A stretch of 64,000 nucleotides of DNA from assembly GCF_048323755.1 (NCBI RefSeq), contig NZ_JBLWFS010000005.1:62001-126000 (forward strand), given 5' to 3'. Position 1 is the first letter of the stretch. Every line of letters starts with the position of its first letter. Below, piece after piece: positions 51,017 through 58,528 of the stretch. The translations under genes were made by a program, and so were the position numbers. The notes beneath the pieces were generated by a model that saw only the letters and a program-made list of their open reading frames with translations, did not search any database and was not told the origin of the DNA. The stretch comes from Alkalihalobacterium sp048323755 (GTDB lineage: Bacteria; Bacillota; Bacilli; Bacillales; Bacillaceae_F).

Positions 51017-51729
51017 CATTTAGAATTCCTTAATATCTCAATTTCCTCTTCTGTCATCTCTCGGTATTCCCCAAGACGCAAATTAGAATCTAGCTCTAGA
51101 GGACCTATTGATATGCGTTTTAATTCCAATACTTTTTTTCCGACTGCTTGAAACATCCGTTTTACTTGATGAAATTTACCTTCAGTAATGGTTAACTCAA
51201 TTTCTGAAATTGGACCAGCTTCACGAATTACGAGATGACCAGGCTTCGTAACATAGCCATCATCTAGTTCGACCCCTTCTTTAAACTTCTGCACATCTTC
51301 TTCTGTCACTTCTCCTCTTACGGTCGCTGCATAGGTTTTATCCACGTGTTTTTTAGGAGACATCAATTCATGTGATAGCTTTCCATCGTTCGTTAAAATA
51401 AGAAAACCTTCCGTATCTTTATCGAGCCTACCAACAGGAAAAGGTTCGTACACTGCATGTTCAAAGGCTAATAAATCAATGACGGTCTCATGCTGGTTGT
51501 CCTCAGTAGCAGAAATAACTCCTTTAGGCTTATTAAGCATCAAGTAAATATATGGCTTATACTCTACCGACTCACCGTGAACAGTAACAGACTGTTCGTC
51601 AAGTTTTACATGATATTTACCGTCCTTAACCGGTTCTCCATCTACATGGACAACACCAGTTTTCAGTAACTTTTTCACTTCTTTCCTTGTACCGAATCCA
51701 ACGTTAGCTAGCAATTTATCAATTCTCAT
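51016..51729 (-). CDS. Pseudouridine synthase, RsuA/RluB family (YtzG-like)
   Basis: It converts specific uridines of rRNA to pseudouridine. The N-terminal S4 domain (MRIDKLLANVGFGTRKEVKK) precedes the catalytic domain with VGRLDKDTEGFLILTNDG (catalytic Asp) and TITEGKFHQVKRMFQAVG. 237 residues. ATG 51729 follows GTCAGGAA. It overlaps the upstream gene by 11 bases, so translation may be coupled. In B. subtilis the equivalent is ytzG. Confidence 0.93.
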   Translation of the reverse strand: MRIDKLLANVGFGTRKEVKKLLKTGVVHVDGEPVKDGKYHVKLDEQSVTVHGESVEYKPYIYLMLNKPKGVISATEDNQHETVIDLLAFEHAVYEPFPVGRLDKDTEGFLILTNDGKLSHELMSPKKHVDKTYAATVRGEVTEEDVQKFKEGVELDDGYVTKPGHLVIREAGPISEIELTITEGKFHQVKRMFQAVGKKVLELKRISIGPLELDSNLRLGEYREMTEEEIEILRNSK

Positions 51730-52405
51730 TTCCTGACCCCTCACTTTGTTTTTCTAATTCTTTTAGAAGGTCCCGTCCAAACCCTCCTAGCTGTTGATGG
51801 CAATAACTTTTAATCACACCTCTAACTGTTACTTCAAGTGAATGATCGATCCACTTCTCTACAAAACCCTTTTTATGTAGTTCTTTTTTTATAGATACTG
51901 CGAGTTCAAGCGCCGCTTTTGTGGCATGTTGATTAATGAGAAGCACGTCTTTTTCTTCTCCTGTTTGCAAGGTCATATCTTTTGAAAAAAAAGATTTGAG
52001 CCACATCAATTCCTGTTCAAAGGCTTCTGGTACAATGAGTAATCCTCGTTTATCTGTTACCATCTGATCCGCTTGACCGATACATTTGCACGGTACTACT
52101 TTACTGCCTTGCGTGTATGAGATGACTTCCTGCTCCATAATGGCAGTCGCCATATGAAAGATGATGGCTTCTTTATGTAAGTATTGACCATATTGAGTAA
52201 AAAAATCGTTGTATGCTGAAGCCGGTAATGCTAAAAAAATATGACTAGCCTTTGAAAACATATCTGGACCTGCATACTGAACTTTAAATTGATTGTAATA
52301 GTCCTCATCTCGAAGATTTTTATGAAAGACATAAATGGTTTCTTCGCTCTGTATAAAGGGTAAAAGTGACTGCGTTAACCGACCAAATCCAATAAATAAA
52401 ATCAT
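51719..52405 (-). CDS. NAD(P)-binding protein, ProC-like
   Basis: The N-terminus (MILFIGFGRLTQSLLPFI) is a Rossmann nucleotide-binding start of the F420-oxidoreductase/ProC type, with GFGRLT in place of GxGxMG. The C-terminal half is helical, as in pyrroline-5-carboxylate reductases (INQHATKAALELAVSIKKEL). 228 residues, shorter than ProC, and the ProC dimer signature is not intact, so activity is unknown; it could resemble ComER. GGGAGGAGC precedes ATG 52405. Forms a unit with the pseudouridine synthase gene. Confidence 0.65.
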   Translation of the reverse strand: MILFIGFGRLTQSLLPFIQSEETIYVFHKNLRDEDYYNQFKVQYAGPDMFSKASHIFLALPASAYNDFFTQYGQYLHKEAIIFHMATAIMEQEVISYTQGSKVVPCKCIGQADQMVTDKRGLLIVPEAFEQELMWLKSFFSKDMTLQTGEEKDVLLINQHATKAALELAVSIKKELHKKGFVEKWIDHSLEVTVRGVIKSYCHQQLGGFGRDLLKELEKQSEGSGNEN

Positions 52406-52462
52406 GTGCTCCTCCCTCTTCTAACTCGTACTATATGACGCCTAAACTAAACATACATGTAT

Positions 52463-52596
52463 TTTCTTTTGGCCTTTTTCTAAAAGAATGTTGCTTTTAG
52501 CTATTAGACCGTAACCAAGCGAAAAAGCTTGGTTCTTCACGCTTTAGCGTGAAGCTTTTGAATAGCAACAAAGTTTACGAAAACAGCCTTTCTTTT
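52463..52596 (+). mobile_element. MITE-like element (118 bp) with 8-bp target duplication
   Basis: The element spans 52471-52588 between two copies of TTTCTTTT (52463-52470 and 52589-52596). It begins GGCCTTTTTCTAAAAG and ends GTTTACGAAAACAGCC, and its interior (ACCAAGCGAAAAAGCTTGG, CTTCACGCTTTAGCGTGAAG) is nearly identical to the left half of the copy at 3088. It lies in the upstream region of the ProC-like gene. Confidence 0.9.
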
Positions 52597-52655
52597 AGAT
52601 CATCTTATCCCCGTTTTCAGGAAAATGGCCAATAAAGGAAATAGAATAAAAACAC

Positions 52656-52728
52656 CCACACCTCATGACGAAATATAGCGCTAACGTGCATTAGACTATA
52701 TCATCCATTCAATGGTGCGGGCATCTCT
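52656..52728 (-). terminator. Probable terminator of the first SEDS gene
   Basis: On the minus strand CCCGCACC and GGTGTGGG pair, with an inner GATATAG / CTATATT stem, followed by TTTTTATTC. The structure is long and imperfect. Confidence 0.5.
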
Positions 52729-52730
52729 TT

Positions 52731-53909
52731 TTACACTTCTTCGGTTTGGAACATATAATGCCTGGTTCTCATATTCACATTTAAAACGATTCCAAGAGCT
52801 AGCATATTTGTCATGAGGGCACTACCGCCATAACTGATAAAAGGTAAAGCAAGACCTGTAATAGGCATTATCCCTATCGTCATAGCGATATTTTGGAATA
52901 TTTGAAACACTAGTAATCCTACAATTCCCGAAACTAAATACGTTCCAAATAAGTTATTACAACTAAAAGCAATGACAATCATTCGATAAAACATTAAGAA
53001 ATAAATAACAATTAAAATGGTCGCGCCGAGAAAGCCAAATTCTTCCCCGATTACTGTAAAAATAAAGTCAGTATGGAGTTCTGGAACGCGGGCAGGTTCA
53101 CTTTGTGATTGAACCCCTTGCATAAATCCACTTCCATATAGTCCCCCTGAACCAATTCCTTTTAAAGCCTCAACTAGCTGATACCCGTAACTACCTGCGT
53201 TCTCATTCGGATACAGCCAACCATAGATCCGTTCCATCTGGTGATTCTTAATAATTTTATTAAATAACGCAAAGTAATTGTTGTGTAACCAAACTAAGAA
53301 ACCAATACCACTAATGACACTAACAAATAGTAAGGATAGCATTCTCCAACCGACACCAGACATTAAAATCATAGTGGCCATAATACTTGCTATGACTAAA
53401 GCAGTCCCTAAATCGGGTTGTTTTAGAATGAGGAAAAATGGCGGCAGACCTATCGCTACCACTTTCGCAACAACGATACAATCTGATTTAAAACTTTTTT
53501 CACGACCATCTTTTGTAATCTTATATAATAAATGAGCTAACGCAATAACGACGAAGACTTTTACAAACTCAGACGGTTGAAACCGTTGACCAGCAATTTG
53601 AATCCAACGTTGTGAGCCATTAAAGACGACTCCAAAAAACTCAACCCACAACAGTAGTAATATTCCGAGTATATATAAAGGAATTGAAAAATTCTTTAAC
53701 ATATCGTAATCAATAATCATTGCAGCGCCCATTAAAAAGAGCCCTGGCACTAACCATATAGCTTGTCTTTTCACGAATTGCATAGGATCAGCGGTATACT
53801 GTCCACCTGATCCACTATAAATTGCCATTAAACTGATACACATTAACAAAAAGAACAAAAACAGTAACGTATAATCAATCTGCTGTAACCCCGATTTACG
53901 TTCTTCCAT
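52731..53909 (-). CDS. SEDS peptidoglycan glycosyltransferase, RodA-like
   Basis: Membrane polymerase that links lipid II into glycan strands. About ten membrane helices; SEDS signatures are QRFQPSEFVKVF, LKQPDLGTALVIAS (with the catalytic Asp), VPELHTDFIFTVIGEEFGF and GLALPFISYGGSALMTNM. ATG 53909 follows GGAGGAAATT; an earlier in-frame ATG lies in that site. 392 residues. It follows a second SEDS gene by 26 bases, and no class B PBP lies alongside. RodA rather than FtsW is suggested by the GGLYGSGFMQG region only; the call is tentative. Confidence 0.88.
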   Translation of the reverse strand: MEERKSGLQQIDYTLLFLFFLLMCISLMAIYSGSGGQYTADPMQFVKRQAIWLVPGLFLMGAAMIIDYDMLKNFSIPLYILGILLLLWVEFFGVVFNGSQRWIQIAGQRFQPSEFVKVFVVIALAHLLYKITKDGREKSFKSDCIVVAKVVAIGLPPFFLILKQPDLGTALVIASIMATMILMSGVGWRMLSLLFVSVISGIGFLVWLHNNYFALFNKIIKNHQMERIYGWLYPNENAGSYGYQLVEALKGIGSGGLYGSGFMQGVQSQSEPARVPELHTDFIFTVIGEEFGFLGATILIVIYFLMFYRMIVIAFSCNNLFGTYLVSGIVGLLVFQIFQNIAMTIGIMPITGLALPFISYGGSALMTNMLALGIVLNVNMRTRHYMFQTEEV

Positions 53910-53935
53910 AATTTCCTCCATCTATATAAAACGAG

Positions 53936-55075
53936 CTATGCTCCTAAACGTTCGTCACTTTCTTCAGCGAGCCGTCGTTGTTGTCGATTTTGTCTTGATA
54001 TATTTGCTAAAACCGCTACCGATATCATCGATACGAGCAATGATGACCCCCCATTACTAATAAATGGTAATGGAATACCTGTAATCGGCAGCAAACCTGA
54101 AACCGCTCCAACGTTAAAAACAATTTGTATCCCAATTTGAAAAACAATCCCGAAAGCTAACAAGCTTCCAAACGGATTTTTACAACGAATACCAGCCATT
54201 ACTCCTTTAAAGAAGATAATCGTGTAACAAGCAAAAACAAATGCTACACCTAATAACCCTAACTCCTCTGAAATGATCGCTAATATAAAATCAGTCTGTG
54301 GTTCAGGAAGGTACATAAGCTTTTGTACACTCTGTCCAAGACCAGCTCCAGACAAACCGCCATGTGCGATCGCGATATAGGACTGCAATATTTGGTACCC
54401 GTCACCAGCTGCATCTGCAAATGGATCCAGATAAGAGGTAATTCGCTTCATCCGATACGGCGCTGCCAAAACGGCAATAACAAACACTGCAACGCCTGAC
54501 ATACCTAATAAGATTAGGTGCTTAATCTTTGCTCCTGAAAAAAACACGATTAATATCGTGACAAGGAGGATTGACGTTGCCGTTCCTAAGTCAGGTTGTC
54601 TGACAATTAATGCCAATACGATCGTTACAACAATTAAAGGAGGCATAACACCTTTAATAAACTGATCAATATAGGCTTGTTTTTTACTATATACAGACGC
54701 TAAATACATAATCATTCCTAACTTTACAAACTCGGATGGCTGGATATTTAACGGCCCAATTCTAATCCACCGCTGTGCACCATATACTTCATGCCCGAAG
54801 AATAAAACGGCAGTCAATATAACGATTGACCCTAATATAATGACTGCTGATAATTTTCGATATAGTTGAAAGGGGATATGCATAACAATGAAAAATACAA
54901 AAATACCCATAAAAAACCACATCGACTGTCGCTTAATGAAAAAATAAAAATCCCCAGTTTGATAGAGAGCCCAAACATAACTTGAGCTAAATACCATAAT
55001 CAACCCAAATATTGATAACAATGCAGTAACGACAATGAGTAGCCAATCATTGTCTTTTGAAATTGAATATTTCAT
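53936..55075 (-). CDS. SEDS peptidoglycan glycosyltransferase, FtsW/SpoVE-like
   Basis: Second SEDS protein, 379 residues, about ten membrane helices. Motifs: NIQPSEFVKLGMIMYLAS, VRQPDLGTATSILLV, LPEPQTDFILAIISEELGLL and GIPLPFISNGGSSLLVSM. The short N-terminus and these motifs fit FtsW/SpoVE better than RodA. GGAGGGGCC precedes ATG 55075. First gene of a two-gene unit with the RodA-like gene. Its partner transpeptidase is not in the window. Confidence 0.88.
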   Translation of the reverse strand: MKYSISKDNDWLLIVVTALLSIFGLIMVFSSSYVWALYQTGDFYFFIKRQSMWFFMGIFVFFIVMHIPFQLYRKLSAVIILGSIVILTAVLFFGHEVYGAQRWIRIGPLNIQPSEFVKLGMIMYLASVYSKKQAYIDQFIKGVMPPLIVVTIVLALIVRQPDLGTATSILLVTILIVFFSGAKIKHLILLGMSGVAVFVIAVLAAPYRMKRITSYLDPFADAAGDGYQILQSYIAIAHGGLSGAGLGQSVQKLMYLPEPQTDFILAIISEELGLLGVAFVFACYTIIFFKGVMAGIRCKNPFGSLLAFGIVFQIGIQIVFNVGAVSGLLPITGIPLPFISNGGSSLLVSMISVAVLANISRQNRQQRRLAEESDERLGA

Positions 55076-55279
55076 GGCCCCTCCAAAGTTTATGTCCTCA
55101 AAAGGCTCATTAACGTAGTAATTGAAATTCGATTACTTTTCATGCTTGTACAATTATATCAAACCGCGAAAATAAGAGAAAGAGACTTTTGCTGGCACTT
55201 ATTGTAGAAAAATAAGTAAAAATGAGGATTTAATCAAGAATTATAGAAAAATAGGCAGTTGCCTCATTCCATTCGCCCG

Positions 55280-55295
55280 CTTTTTACATAAGCTA
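55280..55295 (+). promoter_or_regulatory. Candidate sporulation-sigma -10 element
   Basis: CATAAGCTA (55287-55295) fits the SigmaK -10 CATANNNTA. The 15-mer CTTTTTACATAAGCT is also found, with two changes, upstream of the YjcZ-like gene (58131-58145). A matching -35 is not clear. Confidence 0.35.
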
Positions 55296-55335
55296 AAACT
55301 GTAATGTACGAATACCCAGTTAAGGAGAGAGATCA

Positions 55336-55704
55336 TTGAATTATAATTATTATCAACAACATCAACAACAACCTTATGTGATGGATGAAAGTCAATTTCA
55401 ACAGCCTATGATGCAAGGCGAAAACCAATTCCAGCAACAGTCTTATGTGCAACAGGATGAAAGACAACAGCCTCAATTTTTCCCATCGCCTGGAGCACCT
55501 GGCTTACCTGGTCCCGGATTTCCTGGTACAGGGTTTCCCGGCACTGGCTTCCCTGGCCATACACCGCCTCGAGATATTGAACGCCGCTTAGCAAGGCTAG
55601 AGCGTACTGTTGAACAAAATACAGAGAGAATTAACCGTTTAAACCGTCGTCTGCGCAGAGTAGAGCGTCAACTAGGCTTTGGAGGCTTCGCTGACGGTTT
55701 CTAA
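55336..55704 (+). CDS. Gln-rich, collagen-like coiled-coil protein, probable spore coat component
   Basis: 122 residues starting at a TTG preceded by GGAGAGAG. Three parts: a Gln/Tyr-rich start (NYNYYQQHQQQPYVMD), a Pro/Gly segment with repeated GFPGTG units (PGLPGPGFPGTGFPGTGFPG, about 53-75), and a basic coiled coil (ERRLARLERTVEQNTERINR). Such composition is typical of spore coat or exosporium proteins, and a sporulation-type -10 lies upstream. No exact family is recognised. It stands between the divergent SEDS genes and the convergent murJ. Confidence 0.65.
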   Translation: MNYNYYQQHQQQPYVMDESQFQQPMMQGENQFQQQSYVQQDERQQPQFFPSPGAPGLPGPGFPGTGFPGTGFPGHTPPRDIERRLARLERTVEQNTERINRLNRRLRRVERQLGFGGFADGF

Positions 55705-55746
55705 GCAAAGAACATTATAAGCTCCTAACACGAAAACAAAAAACAA

Positions 55747-55780
55747 AATGCTAGGGTATTGCTTTGCCCTAGCATTTGCA
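55747..55780 (+). terminator. Terminator of the coat-like gene
   Basis: AATGCTAGGG / CCCTAGCATT forms a 10-bp stem with a ten-base loop; the tail TTGCATTC is only moderately T-rich. Confidence 0.65.
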
Positions 55781-55895
55781 TTCATTTAAGCAGATGTTAA
55801 TGTTGTAAACAGGACCATAAGTTCACCTAACCAAGCTACAGCACATTGAACTTTTACCCTTTTATAGACAAATTTATTAGCTGCTCTAGAGATGA

Positions 55896-57536
55896 TTAGT
55901 GTGTTTCCGTTCTTTTTTTCTTCCAGCGCAGGAAAGAAAAGCGCTGACCAAGAATTTGGCCTGCTAAGTGTGACCTCACCGTTAAGAATAAATAAACGAG
56001 TCCACCAGTCGCTATCGACGGAATTAACACAATCAATGCATTCGTCCAGCTTGTCATCGGGAAAACGAGTTCAAGTACATGTTTAATGATGACAACAACA
56101 AATGCCATGATGGCTACAAAAATTGATATAAGTATAAATCGCTTAACAATAAAACGATAATTATAGTTAGCAAACTTGCCAATCGCCCAAACGTTAATGG
56201 CAATCGAAATCGTGTACCCTGCGTAAGTTGTTAACACACCACCAAGTGCACCTAATGAATAAATCGCCCAGTAATTCGATAAGAGCTTTACGATGAGTGC
56301 AACTAGTAATCCGATCACAGCATACTTTTGCTTATTCATTCCTTGCAATATCGCGGCAGAAACCGCAAATAATGAAAAGAATATAGCAATTGGTGCGTAG
56401 TATCTAAGAATACTTCCGCCCACTTCAAGATCCCCCAGTCCAAACAGGACACCAAAAGCCGGAAATGATAAGATCGATAAACCGACTGCTGCAGGGATCG
56501 TTAAGAATAAAATAATCTGATAGGTTTGTGTGATTTGACTTCGTAATAAGTCCTCATCACCATTAATAAACGACTTTGTAATCGTTGGGATAAGAGTGAT
56601 TGAAAAAGCAGTCGCTAATGCTACTGGAATTAATATGAGCTTATGAGCAGATTGTGAAAATACACCAAAAGCAACCTCCGCGTCCTCTTGACTAACCCCT
56701 GAAGCAATCAACGCATTATTAAATGTAAATAAGTCAATGATTTGATATAACGGAATGGAAAGCCCAATAAAGGATAAAGGTAAAGCATAGGAAATGAGCT
56801 CTCGGTACATACTTTTAAGCGGGATTTGATGATCGACTGTACTCTCACTCATTTGGCGATTTAGGAGCTCTTTTCGTTTAAACCAATAAATTAATAGGAC
56901 AGCAAGACCACCTAAAGCTCCAACGAATGCACCGAATGTAGCAAATCCAACGGCTAATCCGATTCCCCCTTGATAAACTCCAACAATCAAGAACGTTAAG
57001 CTTAAAATAAATATAATTCGTACGATTTGTTCAACAACTTGGGATATAGCTGTCGGTCCCATAGATTGAAAGCCTTGGAAATACCCTCGAATGACGGACA
57101 TGATTGGTACAATAATTAAGGCCGTACTCACCATTCGGATGGAAAAGATAATATCATCCATCGAGTTTCCTTGAAGGTCACTAGGGTCTCTTATAATCAA
57201 CGTAGCCAAAACAGGAGCCATGAAGAACAACATTAAAAAGGCGATAAATCCCGTGATGGACATGACGACCATTCCTGAGCGAAACAACCTTCTCCCTGTA
57301 TAATAGTCTCCCAATGCATTATATTTAGCCACAAATTTAGAAACCGCCAAGGGGACTCCCATTGTGGCTAAACTAAGGATGACCGTATATGGCAAATATC
57401 CGTAAGCATACAATGCTAGACCTTGTTGCCCAACAATTGCACTAAACGGGAAAATATAGATTAAGCCAAGTATTTTAGAAATAAACGTCGCGGCTGTTAA
57501 TATCATCGTGCCACGGAGAAGTTTAGAGTCTGACAT
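55896..57536 (-). CDS. murJ: Lipid II flippase MurJ (YtgP)
   Basis: MOP-superfamily exporter that flips lipid II across the membrane for peptidoglycan synthesis. 546 residues with about 14 helices; ILTAATFISKILGLIYIFPF, SVIRGYFQGFQSMGPTAISQ and AILQGMNKQKYAVIGL are typical of the YtgP branch. ATG 57536 follows CAGGAGGACAAA. In B. subtilis ytgP lies directly upstream of ytfP, as here apart from the small genes between. It ends in a basic cytoplasmic tail. Confidence 0.93.
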   Translation of the reverse strand: MSDSKLLRGTMILTAATFISKILGLIYIFPFSAIVGQQGLALYAYGYLPYTVILSLATMGVPLAVSKFVAKYNALGDYYTGRRLFRSGMVVMSITGFIAFLMLFFMAPVLATLIIRDPSDLQGNSMDDIIFSIRMVSTALIIVPIMSVIRGYFQGFQSMGPTAISQVVEQIVRIIFILSLTFLIVGVYQGGIGLAVGFATFGAFVGALGGLAVLLIYWFKRKELLNRQMSESTVDHQIPLKSMYRELISYALPLSFIGLSIPLYQIIDLFTFNNALIASGVSQEDAEVAFGVFSQSAHKLILIPVALATAFSITLIPTITKSFINGDEDLLRSQITQTYQIILFLTIPAAVGLSILSFPAFGVLFGLGDLEVGGSILRYYAPIAIFFSLFAVSAAILQGMNKQKYAVIGLLVALIVKLLSNYWAIYSLGALGGVLTTYAGYTISIAINVWAIGKFANYNYRFIVKRFILISIFVAIMAFVVVIIKHVLELVFPMTSWTNALIVLIPSIATGGLVYLFLTVRSHLAGQILGQRFSFLRWKKKRTETH

Positions 57537-57604
57537 TTTGTCCTCCTGAGTCATTAAAACGAACTGAACATATTCAGTCTACCTTATTTTTACAAAGTAT
57601 CAAG

Positions 57605-58006
57605 TTACCCTTTTATGATTTTAAGAAAATAATTTCTTTTTCTTGGTCCGTCAAATTCGCAAAAGTAAATTCCTTGCCACTGACCTAATACGAGATCCCC
57701 ACTAAAAATAATGACAGATTGCGAGGAACCTACCGTACTCGCTTTCAAATGAGAAGCTGAATTCCCCTCCATATGACGATACTTTGGATGTTCCCAAGGA
57801 TAAACTTCATCTAACCGCATGAGCATATCATGCAAAACATCCGGGTCCGCATTTTCATTAATCGTAATACCTGCCGTTGTATGTGGACAATAAACCATCA
57901 CTAAACCGTCCTTCACGCCAACATCTTTTACAAATTGTTGTACTTCATTCGTGATATCAATCATTTCATCTCGAGAAGCTGTATGTATTGTTAGTTTCGT
58001 TAACAT
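57605..58006 (-). CDS. YjbQ family protein (UPF0047)
   Basis: 133-residue protein of the YjbQ family, for which a low thiamine-phosphate-synthase side activity has been reported; the true role is open. Conserved residues: YCPHTTAGITINENADPDV and EGNSASHLKASTVGSSQSVI, then GQWQGIYFCEFDGPRKR. No signal peptide. AAAGGGGC precedes ATG 58006. It lies 51 bases after nothing but its own promoter region and 69 bases before murJ on the same strand. Confidence 0.92.
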   Translation of the reverse strand: MLTKLTIHTASRDEMIDITNEVQQFVKDVGVKDGLVMVYCPHTTAGITINENADPDVLHDMLMRLDEVYPWEHPKYRHMEGNSASHLKASTVGSSQSVIIFSGDLVLGQWQGIYFCEFDGPRKRNYFLKIIKG

Positions 58007-58130
58007 GAAAAAGCCCCTTTCTTACTACCATTACTACATTGTACTAATCTCTTATTTTTAGATCAATGTTATTAAACCATATTACGATCTCATTTGGTAC
58101 TTTCCACATATGACCTATTGCAATTTGTTA

Positions 58131-58145
58131 CTTTTTGCATAAGTT
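58131..58145 (+). promoter_or_regulatory. Candidate sporulation-sigma -10 region of the YjcZ-like gene
   Basis: CTTTTTGCATAAGTT resembles CTTTTTACATAAGCT upstream of the coat-like gene, at a similar distance to the start codon (about 40 bases against 49). The -35 is not clear. Confidence 0.35.
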
Positions 58146-58176
58146 GTACTAAGTAAGGTTAGAGGAGGTGTTTAGG

Positions 58177-58260
58177 ATGGGCGCATACAAATTCGACTTT
58201 GCGTTAATCGTAGTCCTATTTATCTTGTTAGTTATTGTTGGTACTTTCTACACTTACTAA
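58177..58260 (+). CDS. YjcZ family small sporulation protein (27 residues)
   Basis: Strong AGAGGAGGTG before ATG 58177. The product GAYKFDFALIVVLFILLVIV plus GTFYTY has the hallmark FALIVVLFILLVIVG membrane segment of YjcZ/SscA-type small spore proteins, found in many Bacilli as single or multiple short genes involved in spore germination or assembly. It is too short for normal ORF finders. A clear terminator follows. Its neighbours give no further information. Confidence 0.88.
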   Translation: MGAYKFDFALIVVLFILLVIVGTFYTY

Positions 58261-58314
58261 TCAAGATATAGGAGTACCATCTATGTACAAAGATCAACCT
58301 ACCTTGCTTAACTT

Positions 58315-58341
58315 ACAGGCACCAATTCGGTGCCTGTTTTT
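58315..58341 (+). terminator. Terminator of the YjcZ-like gene
   Basis: ACAGGCACC / GGTGCCTGT forms a 9-bp stem with a five-base loop followed by TTTTTAAAT. Confidence 0.85.
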
Positions 58342-58528
58342 AAATATTTTTTTCTATAGGGCTAGCGCAATTCTTTATGGCTATTTATCCTGAGAAGTTT
58401 TTTCGTATGAATTAGCTGTGACGCGCCTCTCGTAGTATAATTTCTTTTAAAAGTGAAACAATTACCAACAGACGTATAACCATGATAAACTACCTCTATA
58501 AATACCTAACGAAAGGTGCTATGAAAGT

